The notes: generated by a model from the letters alone, not told the origin. 43,522 nucleotides of DNA from Acidobacteriota bacterium (GCA_029263355.1 JAJCXQ010000276.1:1-43522), one strand, 5' to 3'. Shown: positions 1-9,568, counted from the first letter of the stretch. A program made the numbers and translations.

Positions 1-35
1 CTTTTGGCCCTTCTAATCCTCTGGAGAGTGCTCAA

Positions 36-875
36 ATGTATGCTCGCCTGGTTCTTTCGCTTCTCGCTCTAGTGTTTTCGACATCCGTCACGTCGGCATC
101 ACCGGAAATCCTCGAACGAGACTTCTCGAGTCATTTCGGCAAGTACAAAGGCTGCTTCGTCGAGACTCGTTTGGGCTCAGACGTCACTCTGGTCCACAAC
201 CCGGAGCTCTGCCACGAGCCACTGGCGCCGTGTTCGACCTTCAAGATGCCGAACGCCTTGATCGGGCTCGACACTGGCGTGATCCCGGACGCCGACTTCG
301 TCATACCTTGGGATGGTACGCAGCATTCACGCGAAGTATTGAATCGCGATCACAACCTACGCTCTGCGGTCAGATCGTCGGTGGTGTGGTATTTCCAGGA
401 GCTGGCGCGGCGGGTCGGCGAAGAACGTATGCGGGAGTATGTCTCCAAGCTTGGCTACGGTAATGCGGACACTTCCGGTGGCTTGACCGAGTTCTGGCTC
501 AGCAGTTCCCTCGAACTTACGGCCTTTGATCAGATCACCTTTCTCGCGGGGCTACACCGCGCCACCCTACCGGTGTCGAAACGTTCGATGGAGATTCTGC
601 GGGACATCCTGGTGATCGAAGAAACCGCGGGCGCCACTCTGCGCGGCAAAACTGGATCGTGTCTCGACGACACTGGAGACTGCTGTGGCCACGGTTGGTT
701 CGTGGGCTCCGTCACCCGTGATGACGAAGTCCACCTCTTCGCCATTCTTGTCAAGGGCGCCTGGAGCGGTGAAGCGCGACCGATCGCTCGCGGCATCCTA
801 GAGGAGTTGGAGATCCTTCCTAGCCAGGCAGTCGGCAGTGACACCGTCAGTAAGCAGGCGTCAGAACGGCCATAA
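36..875 (+). CDS. class D (OXA-type) serine beta-lactamase
   Basis: Predicted periplasmic serine beta-lactamase of 279 aa that would hydrolyse penicillin-type beta-lactams. All class D landmarks are visible: S67-T-F-K70 (nucleophile and the lysine normally carbamylated), S115-V-V117, Y141-G-N143, F153-W154-L155 and K205-T-G207, followed by a W-F-V-G strand. The spacing matches the OXA-10 numbering. A hydrophobic signal peptide covers about residues 1-21, ending near T-S-A-S. The ATG at 36 follows a GGAGAG Shine-Dalgarno-like stretch. It converges on the transporter gene and their 3' ends overlap by 15 bp. No mobile element adjoins it, so it looks like a resident chromosomal gene. Substrate spectrum cannot be read from the sequence; a penicillin-sensing BlaR-type domain is unlikely because no membrane protease domain is fused. 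Confidence 0.93.
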   Translation: MYARLVLSLLALVFSTSVTSASPEILERDFSSHFGKYKGCFVETRLGSDVTLVHNPELCHEPLAPCSTFKMPNALIGLDTGVIPDADFVIPWDGTQHSREVLNRDHNLRSAVRSSVVWYFQELARRVGEERMREYVSKLGYGNADTSGGLTEFWLSSSLELTAFDQITFLAGLHRATLPVSKRSMEILRDILVIEETAGATLRGKTGSCLDDTGDCCGHGWFVGSVTRDDEVHLFAILVKGAWSGEARPIARGILEELEILPSQAVGSDTVSKQASERP

Positions 876-2636
876 GACTGGGATCAGCCAAGTCGACAAC
901 ATCCAGATGGTCAAGCTGATCGGTAGGCCGATCCGGAAGTAGTCGGAGAACTGATAGCCACCCGGACCATAAACCAGCGTGTTGGTCTGATAACCGATCG
1001 GCGACAGGAAGCTCGCCGATGCCGCGAACGCGATGCAGAAGGCGAACGGCCTGACGTCCACCCCCATGCCGTTCGCGATCTCGATAGCGATCGGTGTCAG
1101 CAGCGCCGCGGTGGCGTTGTTCGACATCAATTCGGTCAGCACCATGGTCAGCAGATAGAGGATCGCCAGGACTGCCCGTGGGCCGTAAGGTCCGGCGAGC
1201 TCAATCAGTTGGTTGGCGATCAGCTCGGCGCCGCCGGTCTTCTGTAATGCCAGCCCCATCGACAGAGTGCCTGCGATCAGGAAGACAATGTGTAGGTCGA
1301 TGGCCTCGTGGGCTTCCTGGATCGTCAGGCAGCGGGTCAGCACCATTGCCATACAACCCAGCAGGGAGGCACCCATGATCGGCATGATTCCTGCCGCCGC
1401 CGTCGCAATCACCACGACAAAGATGCCAACCGCCGCGGTCATCTTGCGTTTGCGGTAGTGCGGGGTCGACGAGTCCTCCATGATCAGCATGAAGTCGTGG
1501 CTGTTGCGTAGTCCTTGAAGGCGGTCGCGACGGCCCTGGATCAGTAGGGTGTCCCCGAAATGTAACTTGACGCGCCCGAGCTGCTCGCGGATTTCACCAC
1601 CATGTCGGCGAATCGCCAAGGTGGTGGCTTGAAACCGACGACGAAAATCGATCTCTTTGAGAGTTTTGCCGATCAATCCAGAGTTCGACGAGATCACGCC
1701 CTCGGCCAGCAAGACATCGGGGGATTGCAGATCCTCATCGCTGAGCTTCACCTCAGGATGGATATCGAGTCCTTCAGAGTGACGAACCCGCATGATCTTG
1801 TCGATGTTGCCCTTGACGATCAGCAGATCGTTTTCCTGCAGCACGATCTCGGGCAGGAGCGAGTTCAGGCGGCTTTTCGAGCGTCGGATTTCCAACACCT
1901 CGATATCGTTCGCGAGGCTGAGTTTGCTCTCTTTGAGGGTTTTACCGATCAATCGTGAGCGCGGCTGAATCACCAGCTCAGTGAGATATTCCCGCAGGTG
2001 ATAGTTCGTCGTCAGGTCTTCCTGTGAGCGCCGGGCCGGCAGCAGTTTGCGGCCGAAGAGCAGCAGATAGGTGATACCGAGCACCAGGAACAGGCTGCCG
2101 AGAGGGGTGAACTCGAACATCCCAAACGGTTCGTAACCCTGCTCCTGGAGGATCGAGCCAACGATGATGTTGGTCGAGGTGCCGACGTAGGTGCAGATGC
2201 CCCCGAGGATGCCGGCGAACGAAACCGGGATCAGCAGCTTGGACGGGCTGATTTTCTTGTCACGGGCGATGCCCAATACGATCGGAATGAAGATCGCCAC
2301 CGCAGCGGTGTTGTTCATGAAGGCCGACAGCACCCCGACCGCGACCAGGATCACCGTCATTTGTCCGAGTTCGTTCGAACCGCCAAGCTGCGAGATGCTG
2401 GTGCCCAGCTTGACTACGGCGCCGGTACGGATCAGCCCTGCGGAGAGCACCAACACTGCCGCCACCGTGATCGGAGCCGGGTTGGCGAAGCCGCGTACGC
2501 CCTCTTCGGGAGTCAAGATTCCAGTCGCCAGTAGGGCGGAGAGTACCAGCAGCGCAGTGACGTCGATCGGCAGCAGTTCGCGCACAAAAAGCACGAGAGC
2601 GGCGCCAAGGATGATGAAAACGATCGCTAGATCCAT
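861..2636 (-). CDS. SLC13/DASS-family membrane transporter with two TrkA-C domains
   Basis: Inner-membrane anion or dicarboxylate transporter, 591 aa. The N-terminal and C-terminal halves are hydrophobic. They carry the paired family signatures M-N-N-T-A near residue 108 with G-T-S-T-N-I near 152, and M-S-N-N-A-T near 505 with Q-T-N-T-L-V near 553. Between them, roughly residues 205-385, lie two soluble RCK_C (TrkA-C) domains, seen as the repeated pattern G-K-T-L-K-E followed by L-L-I-V/Q-G. Such domains usually bind a small ligand and gate transport. This architecture is common in bacterial proteins annotated as citrate, sulfate or sodium:sulfate symporters; the true substrate cannot be assigned. 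The start is the ATG at 2636. Its 3' end overlaps the convergent beta-lactamase gene by 15 bp. Confidence 0.9.
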   Translation of the reverse strand: MDLAIVFIILGAALVLFVRELLPIDVTALLVLSALLATGILTPEEGVRGFANPAPITVAAVLVLSAGLIRTGAVVKLGTSISQLGGSNELGQMTVILVAVGVLSAFMNNTAAVAIFIPIVLGIARDKKISPSKLLIPVSFAGILGGICTYVGTSTNIIVGSILQEQGYEPFGMFEFTPLGSLFLVLGITYLLLFGRKLLPARRSQEDLTTNYHLREYLTELVIQPRSRLIGKTLKESKLSLANDIEVLEIRRSKSRLNSLLPEIVLQENDLLIVKGNIDKIMRVRHSEGLDIHPEVKLSDEDLQSPDVLLAEGVISSNSGLIGKTLKEIDFRRRFQATTLAIRRHGGEIREQLGRVKLHFGDTLLIQGRRDRLQGLRNSHDFMLIMEDSSTPHYRKRKMTAAVGIFVVVIATAAAGIMPIMGASLLGCMAMVLTRCLTIQEAHEAIDLHIVFLIAGTLSMGLALQKTGGAELIANQLIELAGPYGPRAVLAILYLLTMVLTELMSNNATAALLTPIAIEIANGMGVDVRPFAFCIAFAASASFLSPIGYQTNTLVYGPGGYQFSDYFRIGLPISLTIWMLSTWLIPVLWPF

Positions 2637-2824
2637 ATGCCTACCGTCAGAATCGTACGATGAGCTACTGAAATAAGACTGGACGAGTGTAGTTTATCGC
2701 GCCGCCTCTGGTATACAGCCCCGTTGGGGCTAGAGACAGGCTTCGCGCTACACCTCACCATGGGTTGTGTTTGGCAACAATGCTCCGAGTGACGGATTCG
2801 AGCGAGTAGTTTTAACCGCTCGTA
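2637..2824. other. intergenic region between transporter and uvrD
   Basis: 188 bp with no coding potential that I recognise. It holds one short perfect hairpin (AGCCCC-GTT-GGGGCT, 2717-2731) downstream of uvrD on the minus strand, without a run of T after it. It probably contains the promoter of the SLC13 transporter gene. Confidence 0.4.
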
Positions 2825-5179
2825 TCAGAGGATCTCGAGCTGAGCATACTTGGCGAGGAGCTTCTTGCGGCCTTTGCTGTCGAAGTAAACGATCAGCCGC
2901 ATGTCTTCCCCCGAACCTTCGATGTTGAGAATCCGGCCGGCGCCTAGACTAGCGTGGCGGACCCGAGTGCCGCGTTTTATCCGCCGAGCTGCCGGGGTGG
3001 GCTCGTTGACCGGCACCACAGTCAGTGAAGGGGCGGGGTCCTCGAATGGAAGCGAGGCCTCTTTCGCCGGCTGGCGTCCGAAGAAGCTGTTCACCGCGTC
3101 GCTGCCGGAGACTGGCTTGCTGGCGGTCGGCGCTGACGGTAGTGACCAACTCGGCATGCCCTCCGTCGGCATGCCCCCCGAACGGGGACTGGGGCGGTTC
3201 CATGACGGACGCTGAGGTGCGAACAGCTCGGGGCTGGTCTCGATGTCCAGCAGGCGGTTTGGAATCTCGAGCAGGAAGCGTGACGGCTCCTGGTCCTGAT
3301 AGTTGCCGGCAATTCGACGTCGGCTACAGGTGGTGAGGATCAGGCGCTTTTCAGCGCGGGTCATGCCGACATAGAGCAGTCGACGCTCCTCTTCGAGATT
3401 CTCCGGTAGCTCCTGAGCATTGAAATGTGGCAGCACGTTCTCTTCCAGGCCGGCGACAATCACCACCGGAAACTCGAGCCCTTTGGCGCTGTGGAAGGTG
3501 GTCAGGGTCACACCGGGGCGCTTCTTGAGTGAGTCGGTGTCGCTGGCCAGGGAGACGTGGTCAAGGAAAGCGGTGAGTAGATCTTCCTCAGTGGAGCCAT
3601 AACCATGGGACTCGGCGAACTCCTGGACACCGGATCGGAACTCGTCGATATTCTCGAGTCGCATCTGGCCTTCGTCATCGTGCTCATCGAATTGTTCGGT
3701 GTAGGCGGTCGCCTCGAGCAGGCGATCGAGTACCGTCGGCAGAGGCAGCTCGACCGCCGCTTCGATCACTGGTGTCATCTGCTCGCGGAAACGTGCCAGA
3801 GCTTTGGCGCCGCGGGGTGGGATACCCACCAGCTTGTCTTTGCTCAGCGTGTCCCAGGCTGCCTGGCCGGTTTCCGCCGCCATGGCGAGCAGACCGTCGA
3901 GGGTTTTCTTGCCGATACCGCGCGGCGGCCGGTTGACGATGCGTTCGAAAGACATGTTGTCCATGGGATTGCGGACGAAGCGCAGGTAGGCCATCAGATC
4001 TTTGATCTCGGCTCGTTCGTAGAACCGCACGCCGCCGACCAGCTGGTAAGGCACCCCTTGGCGCAGGAAACGGTCTTCGAAAGCCCGGGTCTGCGCGTTG
4101 GTGCGGACCAACACGGCCATCTCGGAGTGGCGGTGGTCGCCTGCCAAGCTCTGTAGCAGATTGTTGACCCAGCGTGCCTCGTCGACTTCGTCGCGGGCCT
4201 TGTAGAGGCGCAGTTTTTCGCCTTCGCCAGCGTCCGTCCACAATCGTTTGCCCCGGCGATGGACATTGTTGGCCACCACCGCCCCCGAGGCGTCGAGGAT
4301 GTTCTGGGTCGAGCGGTAGTTGCGCTCCAGCTTACGGATAGTGGCGCCCGGGAAACTGCGCTCGAATTCCAGGATGTTGTCGAGCTCGGCGCCTCGCCAG
4401 CGGTAAATACCCTGGTCTTCGTCGCCAACGGCGGTGAGGTTGCCGCCGACCTCCGGATTCGCCGACACTTGGTGGATCAACATCAGCTGAGCGTGATTGG
4501 TGTCCTGAAACTCGTCCACCAGCAAATAGCGATGGCGGTCGCGGATACGCTGCTTGAGCTCTTTGTCGCGCCGCAGCAGCTTCACGGTCAACATGATCAT
4601 GTCGTCGAAATCGACCCCGCCAGCTGCGCGCATCAGCGCCTGGTAGCGGCGGTAGACCGGAGCCACCACCGTCTGACTGAAGAAGTCGTCAGCCCGGGCC
4701 GCGAACTGGGCTGGGTCGAGAAGGCGGTTCTTGGCGCTGCTGATCGCCGACAGCACCGCCCGTGGGCGGTAGGCGTCGGTCGACATCTCGGTGGCCTGCA
4801 TCGCCTTCTTGATCAAGCTCAGCTGGTCGCTGCCGTCGAGGATCACAAAATCCCGTGATAGATCGATCCGCGGGCCATAAGCGCGCAACAAGCGCAGCGC
4901 AAAGCGGTGGAACGTGCCCACGAAAGCGGGCAGTGGATACAGGCCCAGTAGTTCCTCGATCCTGTCCTTCATCTCACCGGCGGCTTTGTTGGTGAAGGTC
5001 ACCGCGGCGATCCGCGACGGATCGACGCCATGCTCCTGGACCAACCAGGCGACCCGATAGGTGATCACCCGGGTTTTGCCGGAGCCGGCGCCAGCAAGAA
5101 TCAGCTGGGGACCGTCGCCGTGGGTGACCGCGGGAAGCTGTTCGGCATTGAGGGCTTGATCGAAGTCGAGACGTGGCAT
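2825..5179 (-). CDS. uvrD: UvrD/PcrA-type superfamily 1 DNA helicase
   Basis: ATP-dependent 3'-5' DNA helicase of 784 aa for nucleotide excision and mismatch repair and removal of stalled complexes. Walker A G-A-G-S-G-K-T lies at residues 30-36, followed by T-F-T-N-K-A-A (motif Ia), V-D-E-F-Q-D-T (motif II, near 222), G-D-E-D-Q-G-I-Y-R-W-R-G-A (motif III), L-x-x-N-Y-R-S (motif IV), T-F-H-S-A-K-G-L-E-F (motif V) and V-G-M-T-R-A (motif VI). After about residue 640 comes a low-complexity Pro/Ser linker, then a small C-terminal domain (V-R-H-A-S-L-G-A-G-R-I-L) typical of PcrA/UvrD, which in PcrA contacts RNA polymerase. It lies 45 bp downstream of glmS on the same strand and may be the last gene of that operon. 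Whether it is closer to UvrD or PcrA cannot be settled by eye. Confidence 0.95.
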   Translation of the reverse strand: MPRLDFDQALNAEQLPAVTHGDGPQLILAGAGSGKTRVITYRVAWLVQEHGVDPSRIAAVTFTNKAAGEMKDRIEELLGLYPLPAFVGTFHRFALRLLRAYGPRIDLSRDFVILDGSDQLSLIKKAMQATEMSTDAYRPRAVLSAISSAKNRLLDPAQFAARADDFFSQTVVAPVYRRYQALMRAAGGVDFDDMIMLTVKLLRRDKELKQRIRDRHRYLLVDEFQDTNHAQLMLIHQVSANPEVGGNLTAVGDEDQGIYRWRGAELDNILEFERSFPGATIRKLERNYRSTQNILDASGAVVANNVHRRGKRLWTDAGEGEKLRLYKARDEVDEARWVNNLLQSLAGDHRHSEMAVLVRTNAQTRAFEDRFLRQGVPYQLVGGVRFYERAEIKDLMAYLRFVRNPMDNMSFERIVNRPPRGIGKKTLDGLLAMAAETGQAAWDTLSKDKLVGIPPRGAKALARFREQMTPVIEAAVELPLPTVLDRLLEATAYTEQFDEHDDEGQMRLENIDEFRSGVQEFAESHGYGSTEEDLLTAFLDHVSLASDTDSLKKRPGVTLTTFHSAKGLEFPVVIVAGLEENVLPHFNAQELPENLEEERRLLYVGMTRAEKRLILTTCSRRRIAGNYQDQEPSRFLLEIPNRLLDIETSPELFAPQRPSWNRPSPRSGGMPTEGMPSWSLPSAPTASKPVSGSDAVNSFFGRQPAKEASLPFEDPAPSLTVVPVNEPTPAARRIKRGTRVRHASLGAGRILNIEGSGEDMRLIVYFDSKGRKKLLAKYAQLEIL

Positions 5180-5224
5180 GTCATTAATCCGCTGTTTCGC
5201 TCGAGGTGTATCGCTCTGCAGCCG

Positions 5225-7054
5225 TTATTCCACCGTGACGCTCTTCGCCAAGTTGCGCGGTTGATCAACGTCGCAGCCGCGGCGAACGCCGATGGTGTAA
5301 GCCAGCAGTTGCATCGGAATGACGTTGACGATCGGCTGGAGCAAAGGTGCGACCCGCGGCACCGAGATCACCTCATCGGCGATGCCCTCGAGCTCCTTGG
5401 GGTCACGATCGGTGAGTGCCAGCACCACGCCGTCACGGGCCTTCACTTGTTCTATGTTGCTGCGCACCTTGTCGGCGAGACGCTCACCGGTGGCGAGAGC
5501 GACCACCGGTAAATCTTCGTCGATCAGCGCGATCGGGCCATGTTTCATCTCGCCAGCGGGGTAGCCTTCGGCGTGGATGTACGAAATCTCCTTGAGCTTC
5601 AGCGCACCTTCGAGGGCGATCGGATAGTTGATGCCCCGGCCGAGGTAAAGAAAATCGCTGACTCGGTGGTAGCGGCGACCGATGCGGGCGATGTGCTTTT
5701 CCTGCGCCAGCGCCTCAGCCACCGCTTGCGGCAGGTGGGCTAGAGCATCGAGATGGGGTCTAAGGGGGCCAGTGCCCCGTACCTGACGCAAGTAGAGCGC
5801 AAAGAGATAAAGCGCTTCGAGCTGGGTGGTGAAGGCTTTGGTCGAGGCGACTCCAATCTCCGGTCCGGCATGAGTGTAGATCGTGCCCCCCGAGATGCGG
5901 GTCGCCTGACTGCCGACGACATTGCAGATGGCGGCCAGTCGGCCGCCGCGCTCGCGGGTGGCTTCCATGGCGGCGAGGGTATCGGCGGTCTCGCCGGACT
6001 GCGAGATGCCAATCCCCAACACCCGGTCGTCGACGATCGGGTCGCGGTATCGGTACTCCGAGCCATAGTCGACTTCGACCGGAATCCGCGCCAGCTCCTC
6101 GATCATGAATTTGCCGACCAGGGCGGCGTGCCACGACGTGCCGCAGGCCAGCAGATGAATGCGCTCGACTGCTGCCAACTGCTGGTCTGTGATGTCAAAG
6201 GTCTCGAAACCGACCTCACCCCGCTCGAAGTCGACGCGCGCCGCCAGGGTATCCTGCAGGGCTTGCGGCTGTTCGTGGATCTCTTTGAGCATGAAATGTC
6301 TGTAGCCGCCTTTTTCGATCTGGACCGGATCCCAATCGAGGCGTTGCTCATGGCGCTCGACGGCCTGCCCTTCGAGATCGGTGACTTGGTAGCCGTTCAC
6401 CGTCAATCGGGCGACATCGCCGTTCTCGAGGAAGACCACGCGGCGTGTGTAGGCGAGTAGCGCGGCTGGATCGGAAGCCAGGAATTGTTCCTGATCACCG
6501 AGGCCGAGCAGCAGTGGCGGTCCACGCCGCGCGACGACGATCTCGCGCTCCTGCGACATGGTGCTCACCGCCGCAAAAGCGTACATGCCGGTGAGCTCGC
6601 GGCAGGTGATCCTGACTGCCTCGGTGAGCTCGTGGCCGTCCTCCAGGTGTGCCGAGATCAGATTGGCGACAACTTCAGTATCGGTGTCGGAGGTGAAGGT
6701 CCAGCCAGCGTCGAGCAGTCGGTGCTTGATTTCCAGGAAGTTCTCGATGATTCCGTTGTGGATCAGCGCGACGCGATGCTTGGTGTCGACGATCGGATGG
6801 GCATTGCGCTCTAACGGTGGACCATGGGTTGCCCACCGGGTATGGCCGAGACCGTGGGAGCCGGCGATCGGGTTTGCCGCCAAGCTCTCCTTGAGGCGCC
6901 CGAGCTTGCCTTCGGCACGCACGGTCTCCAGCTGTCCGTCGCGAACCACCACGACACCTGCCGAGTCGTAGCCACGGTACTCCAGGGTCTTCAGCCCATC
7001 CACCAACAACGGCACCACTTCACGGTGCCCGACGTATCCTACGATTCCACACAT
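5225..7054 (-). CDS. glmS: glutamine--fructose-6-phosphate aminotransferase (isomerizing)
   Basis: Cytoplasmic enzyme making glucosamine-6-phosphate from fructose-6-phosphate and glutamine, the committed step to UDP-GlcNAc. The 609-aa length is standard. The chain opens M-C-G-I-V-G-Y, so Cys2 becomes the N-terminal nucleophile of the glutaminase domain (about 1-215; R-G-Y-D-S-A-G and H-T-R-W-A-T-H are visible). Two SIS domains follow (about 285-420 and 455-600) with S-Q-S-G-E-T-A-D-T and C-G-T-S-W-H-A. It ends with the invariant tail P-R-N-L-A-K-S-V-T-V-E. A GGAGG sits 12 nt before the ATG. It follows glmU by 69 bp on the same strand, so the pathway genes are together. That gap is too short for a glmS ribozyme and none is seen. 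Confidence 0.97.
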   Translation of the reverse strand: MCGIVGYVGHREVVPLLVDGLKTLEYRGYDSAGVVVVRDGQLETVRAEGKLGRLKESLAANPIAGSHGLGHTRWATHGPPLERNAHPIVDTKHRVALIHNGIIENFLEIKHRLLDAGWTFTSDTDTEVVANLISAHLEDGHELTEAVRITCRELTGMYAFAAVSTMSQEREIVVARRGPPLLLGLGDQEQFLASDPAALLAYTRRVVFLENGDVARLTVNGYQVTDLEGQAVERHEQRLDWDPVQIEKGGYRHFMLKEIHEQPQALQDTLAARVDFERGEVGFETFDITDQQLAAVERIHLLACGTSWHAALVGKFMIEELARIPVEVDYGSEYRYRDPIVDDRVLGIGISQSGETADTLAAMEATRERGGRLAAICNVVGSQATRISGGTIYTHAGPEIGVASTKAFTTQLEALYLFALYLRQVRGTGPLRPHLDALAHLPQAVAEALAQEKHIARIGRRYHRVSDFLYLGRGINYPIALEGALKLKEISYIHAEGYPAGEMKHGPIALIDEDLPVVALATGERLADKVRSNIEQVKARDGVVLALTDRDPKELEGIADEVISVPRVAPLLQPIVNVIPMQLLAYTIGVRRGCDVDQPRNLAKSVTVE

Positions 7055-7123
7055 TGGATCGTTCGCCTCCGGTTCAGATCTTACGGCGTATCGGTTTCAC
7101 GACAACCTATTTCTTGCCGCGAG

Positions 7124-8563
7124 CTACTTCTTACGGCGTTGCCGCCGAGCCCAGTCGGAGATATTGCGTTGTCGCGAGCGCCCGACGGCCAGCGCCCCTG
7201 GCGGTACGCTCTCAGTGATCGTCGAGCCCGCCGCGGTGGTGGCGTCGTCGCCGATGGTAAGCGGCGCCACCAGCATCGTATCGCTGCCGACGAAGGCGCC
7301 GTCACCAATTACCGTGCGGTGTTTGTTGACGCCATCGTAGTTGCAGGTGACGACCCCGGCGCCGATGTTGGCATTGTCACCGACCGTCGCGTCTCCGAGG
7401 TAGGTCAGATGGCTGACTTTGGCCTCGACGCCGAGCTGGGTTTTCTTGGTTTCGACAAAATTGCCCACTCGGGCGCCGCGCAGTAGCACCGACCCCGGCC
7501 GCAGTCGGGCGAAAGGGCCGACGATGCACTCGCCTGCGACTTGGGCGTGATCGAGAATGCTGTACGGCTTGATCTCGGCGCCGCCTTCGACCCGCGAGTC
7601 GGTGATGTGCACCCCTTGGTGCAGCACACAACCGGGGCCAATATGGGTATTGCCGGACAACGAAACTTCCGGGTGGATCAAGGTTTCTGCTCCAACGGTC
7701 ACGGTTGGCTCGATGGCGGTGCGTGCCGGCTCTAGGATGGAGACGCCATCCGACATCAACTGCTGCAGATGACGATCGAGCAAGGCGCGGTGAACGGTCG
7801 CCTGATCCTTGCGGTCGTTGATTCCGAACGCTTCGGAAAAATCCTTCAGAGTGTGCAAGGCGACGTCCTCGCCATCGTCGGCGGCCAGGCCAAGAGCATC
7901 GGTGAGGTAGATCTCGCCCTGAGCGTTGGCGGTGTTCAAGCGACGCAGGTAGTCAAAGATCGTCGGCGCCGAGAAGGCATAGAGCCCGGCGTTGACCCGG
8001 CGCACCGCGAGCTCTGCCGGGTTGGCGTCAGCGGCTTCGACAATCCGCACGAACTTGCCGGCGTCGTCGATCAGCACCCGTCCGAGGGTTCCGGGCTCGT
8101 CGAGCTCGGCGACCGCGGCGGCGCCCCAACGGCCGTCAGCGGCGGTCGCCAGTTTCTCCAGTGTTTCAGCGGTTACCAGAGGGACGTCACCGGACAGCAC
8201 TAACAGGGTCGCCTCGCCATCGACGTGTGGCTCGGCCTGAGCCAAAGCGTGGCCGGTGCCGAGTTGCTGGTGTTGCTCGACCCAGGTGATGTCCTGCTCA
8301 TCTATGTTGCGTTCGCCGACCAGACTCTTGACTTCCTCGGCGCCATGGCCGACGACAATCAGAATTTTCTCGCAGCCGCTGTGGCGGGCGGTGTCGAGCA
8401 CCCATTCGAGCATCGGCCGACCTCCCACCGGATGTAATACTTTGGGGCGCCGCGAGCGCATGCGAGTCCCCTTGCCGGCGGCCAGGATGACAGCGATGCG
8501 TGGTTTCCCGACGCTGCTGGAGCTGGCGGTATTGGACGATCTCGAAGGTTCAGCCATGTGCAT
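7124..8563 (-). CDS. glmU: bifunctional GlcNAc-1-P uridyltransferase / GlcN-1-P acetyltransferase
   Basis: Cytoplasmic enzyme for the last two steps to UDP-GlcNAc. The N-terminal half (about 20-250) is a nucleotidyltransferase with the signature L-A-A-G-K-G-T-R-M and R-P-K-V-L-H-P. The C-terminal half (about 270-479) is a left-handed beta-helix acetyltransferase built from hexapeptide repeats, with the conserved N-F-V-E-T-K-K and L-G-D-A-T-V-G-D-N-A-N-I-G-A-G stretches. The length of 479 aa is slightly long because of a Ser-rich N-terminal leader. The first ATG (8563) abuts a GAGGA. The second ATG at 8557 sits 6 nt after the same GAGGA and may be the true start. It begins 6 bp after the glmR stop, implying translational coupling. 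Confidence 0.97.
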   Translation of the reverse strand: MHMAEPSRSSNTASSSSVGKPRIAVILAAGKGTRMRSRRPKVLHPVGGRPMLEWVLDTARHSGCEKILIVVGHGAEEVKSLVGERNIDEQDITWVEQHQQLGTGHALAQAEPHVDGEATLLVLSGDVPLVTAETLEKLATAADGRWGAAAVAELDEPGTLGRVLIDDAGKFVRIVEAADANPAELAVRRVNAGLYAFSAPTIFDYLRRLNTANAQGEIYLTDALGLAADDGEDVALHTLKDFSEAFGINDRKDQATVHRALLDRHLQQLMSDGVSILEPARTAIEPTVTVGAETLIHPEVSLSGNTHIGPGCVLHQGVHITDSRVEGGAEIKPYSILDHAQVAGECIVGPFARLRPGSVLLRGARVGNFVETKKTQLGVEAKVSHLTYLGDATVGDNANIGAGVVTCNYDGVNKHRTVIGDGAFVGSDTMLVAPLTIGDDATTAAGSTITESVPPGALAVGRSRQRNISDWARRQRRKK

Positions 8564-8569
8564 TCCTCG

Positions 8570-9568
8570 TTACTGGCTCAAGGACAGAATCGAACGACTC
8601 AGCTTTGCTGGATCGTGTCGAATCAGCTCGCCATCAGCCAATAAATCTCGCTCCACCAACTCTACGCCACGGTCTGCCAATGCGTCACGATCGGCTTTTA
8701 CCAGTTGCGAACCGGTTTCAGCGTAGTGGTCGAGCAGCGCTTTTTTTGGCCTGGTGGAGTTGACGAGAACCGCGTCGACCAATCCTGAGCCGACATGTTC
8801 CTCGATCGCCTCGAGATGCTCAACCGCATCCATGTGGTCGGTTTCTCCAGGCTGGGTCATCAGGTTGAGAATCATCACGGTTTTTGCCGCACTCCGTCGC
8901 GTCGCCTCCCGGATACCGGGAATCAGCAGGTTCGGCAGCACCGAGGTGTAGAGCGAGCCCGGTCCGAGGAGAATCAAATCGGCGCGCTCCAGTGCTTGGA
9001 TCGAGGGTGAGAATGCCGGTACCGCGGCCGGCAGCAGTTCGAGCGCAGTGAGCCGCTCACCCGATTGACCCACCGCGGATTCACCCTCGTAGACTTTGCC
9101 GGAGAGTCCTGTGCCGCGCAGTCGGACATCGTTGAGTGTCGCCGGCAGAATACGCCCGCGCACCGACAGAATCGACTCGGCGGTGAGGATCGCCTGATAG
9201 AAGTCACCGGTGATACCTGTCAAAGCGGTCAGGAAGAGGTTGCCGAAAGAGTGCCCGGTCAATCCGACGCCAGTAGCAAAGCGGTATTGGAACAACCGGG
9301 CCAGCAAATCCTCGTCATCGGCCAGGGCGACAATACAATTGCGAATGTCACCCGGTGGCAAGACACCGAATTCTCGACGCAAGCGACCCGAAGAGCCACC
9401 GTCGTCAGCCACAGTTACCACCGCGGTCAGTTGCTCTGGCGATGCGATGACATGCTTGAGGCCGCGCAGGAGCACGGCCAAGCCACTACCACCGCCAATC
9501 ACTACCAGCGATGGTCCGTCGGGCGGTTCTTCGCTATGTCGCGAGGGGATTCTCGAGGAGACGGTCAC
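8570..9568 (-). CDS. glmR: GlmR/YvcK-family regulator (CofD-like fold)
   Basis: 332-aa member of the YvcK/GlmR family (older name: gluconeogenesis factor). The glycine loop G-G-G-S-G-L-A near residue 25 and the following V-A-D-D-G-G-S-S-G-R-L-R, P-P-G-D-I-R-N-C and G-P-G-S-L-Y-T-S segments are the family hallmarks. In Bacillus, GlmR binds UDP-GlcNAc and stimulates GlmS when precursor is scarce (established knowledge); here it sits directly upstream of glmU and glmS, which fits that role. The start is a GTG at 9568 inside a GTGA overlap with the preceding TPR gene, so the two are translationally coupled. An additional enzymatic activity like that of CofD is not expected, since no coenzyme F420 genes are near. 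Confidence 0.93.
   Translation of the reverse strand: MTVSSRIPSRHSEEPPDGPSLVVIGGGSGLAVLLRGLKHVIASPEQLTAVVTVADDGGSSGRLRREFGVLPPGDIRNCIVALADDEDLLARLFQYRFATGVGLTGHSFGNLFLTALTGITGDFYQAILTAESILSVRGRILPATLNDVRLRGTGLSGKVYEGESAVGQSGERLTALELLPAAVPAFSPSIQALERADLILLGPGSLYTSVLPNLLIPGIREATRRSAAKTVMILNLMTQPGETDHMDAVEHLEAIEEHVGSGLVDAVLVNSTRPKKALLDHYAETGSQLVKADRDALADRGVELVERDLLADGELIRHDPAKLSRSILSLSQ

Noticed and set aside
2717..2731. Hairpin AGCCCC-GTT-GGGGCT as a uvrD terminator
   Set aside because: No T run follows on the minus strand and the stem is only 6 bp; mentioned only as part of the intergenic region.
3605..4858. Long plus-strand open frames opposite uvrD
   Set aside because: They are GC-rich antisense shadows of a clearly conserved helicase; no ribosome sites or recognisable domains.
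5740..6460. Open frames overlapping glmS on both strands
   Set aside because: The glmS reading frame is fully conserved and the alternatives have low-complexity, Arg/Ala-rich translations.
7055..7123. glmS ribozyme upstream of glmS
   Set aside because: The gap is only 69 bp, the gene is inside an operon, and no ribozyme core is visible.
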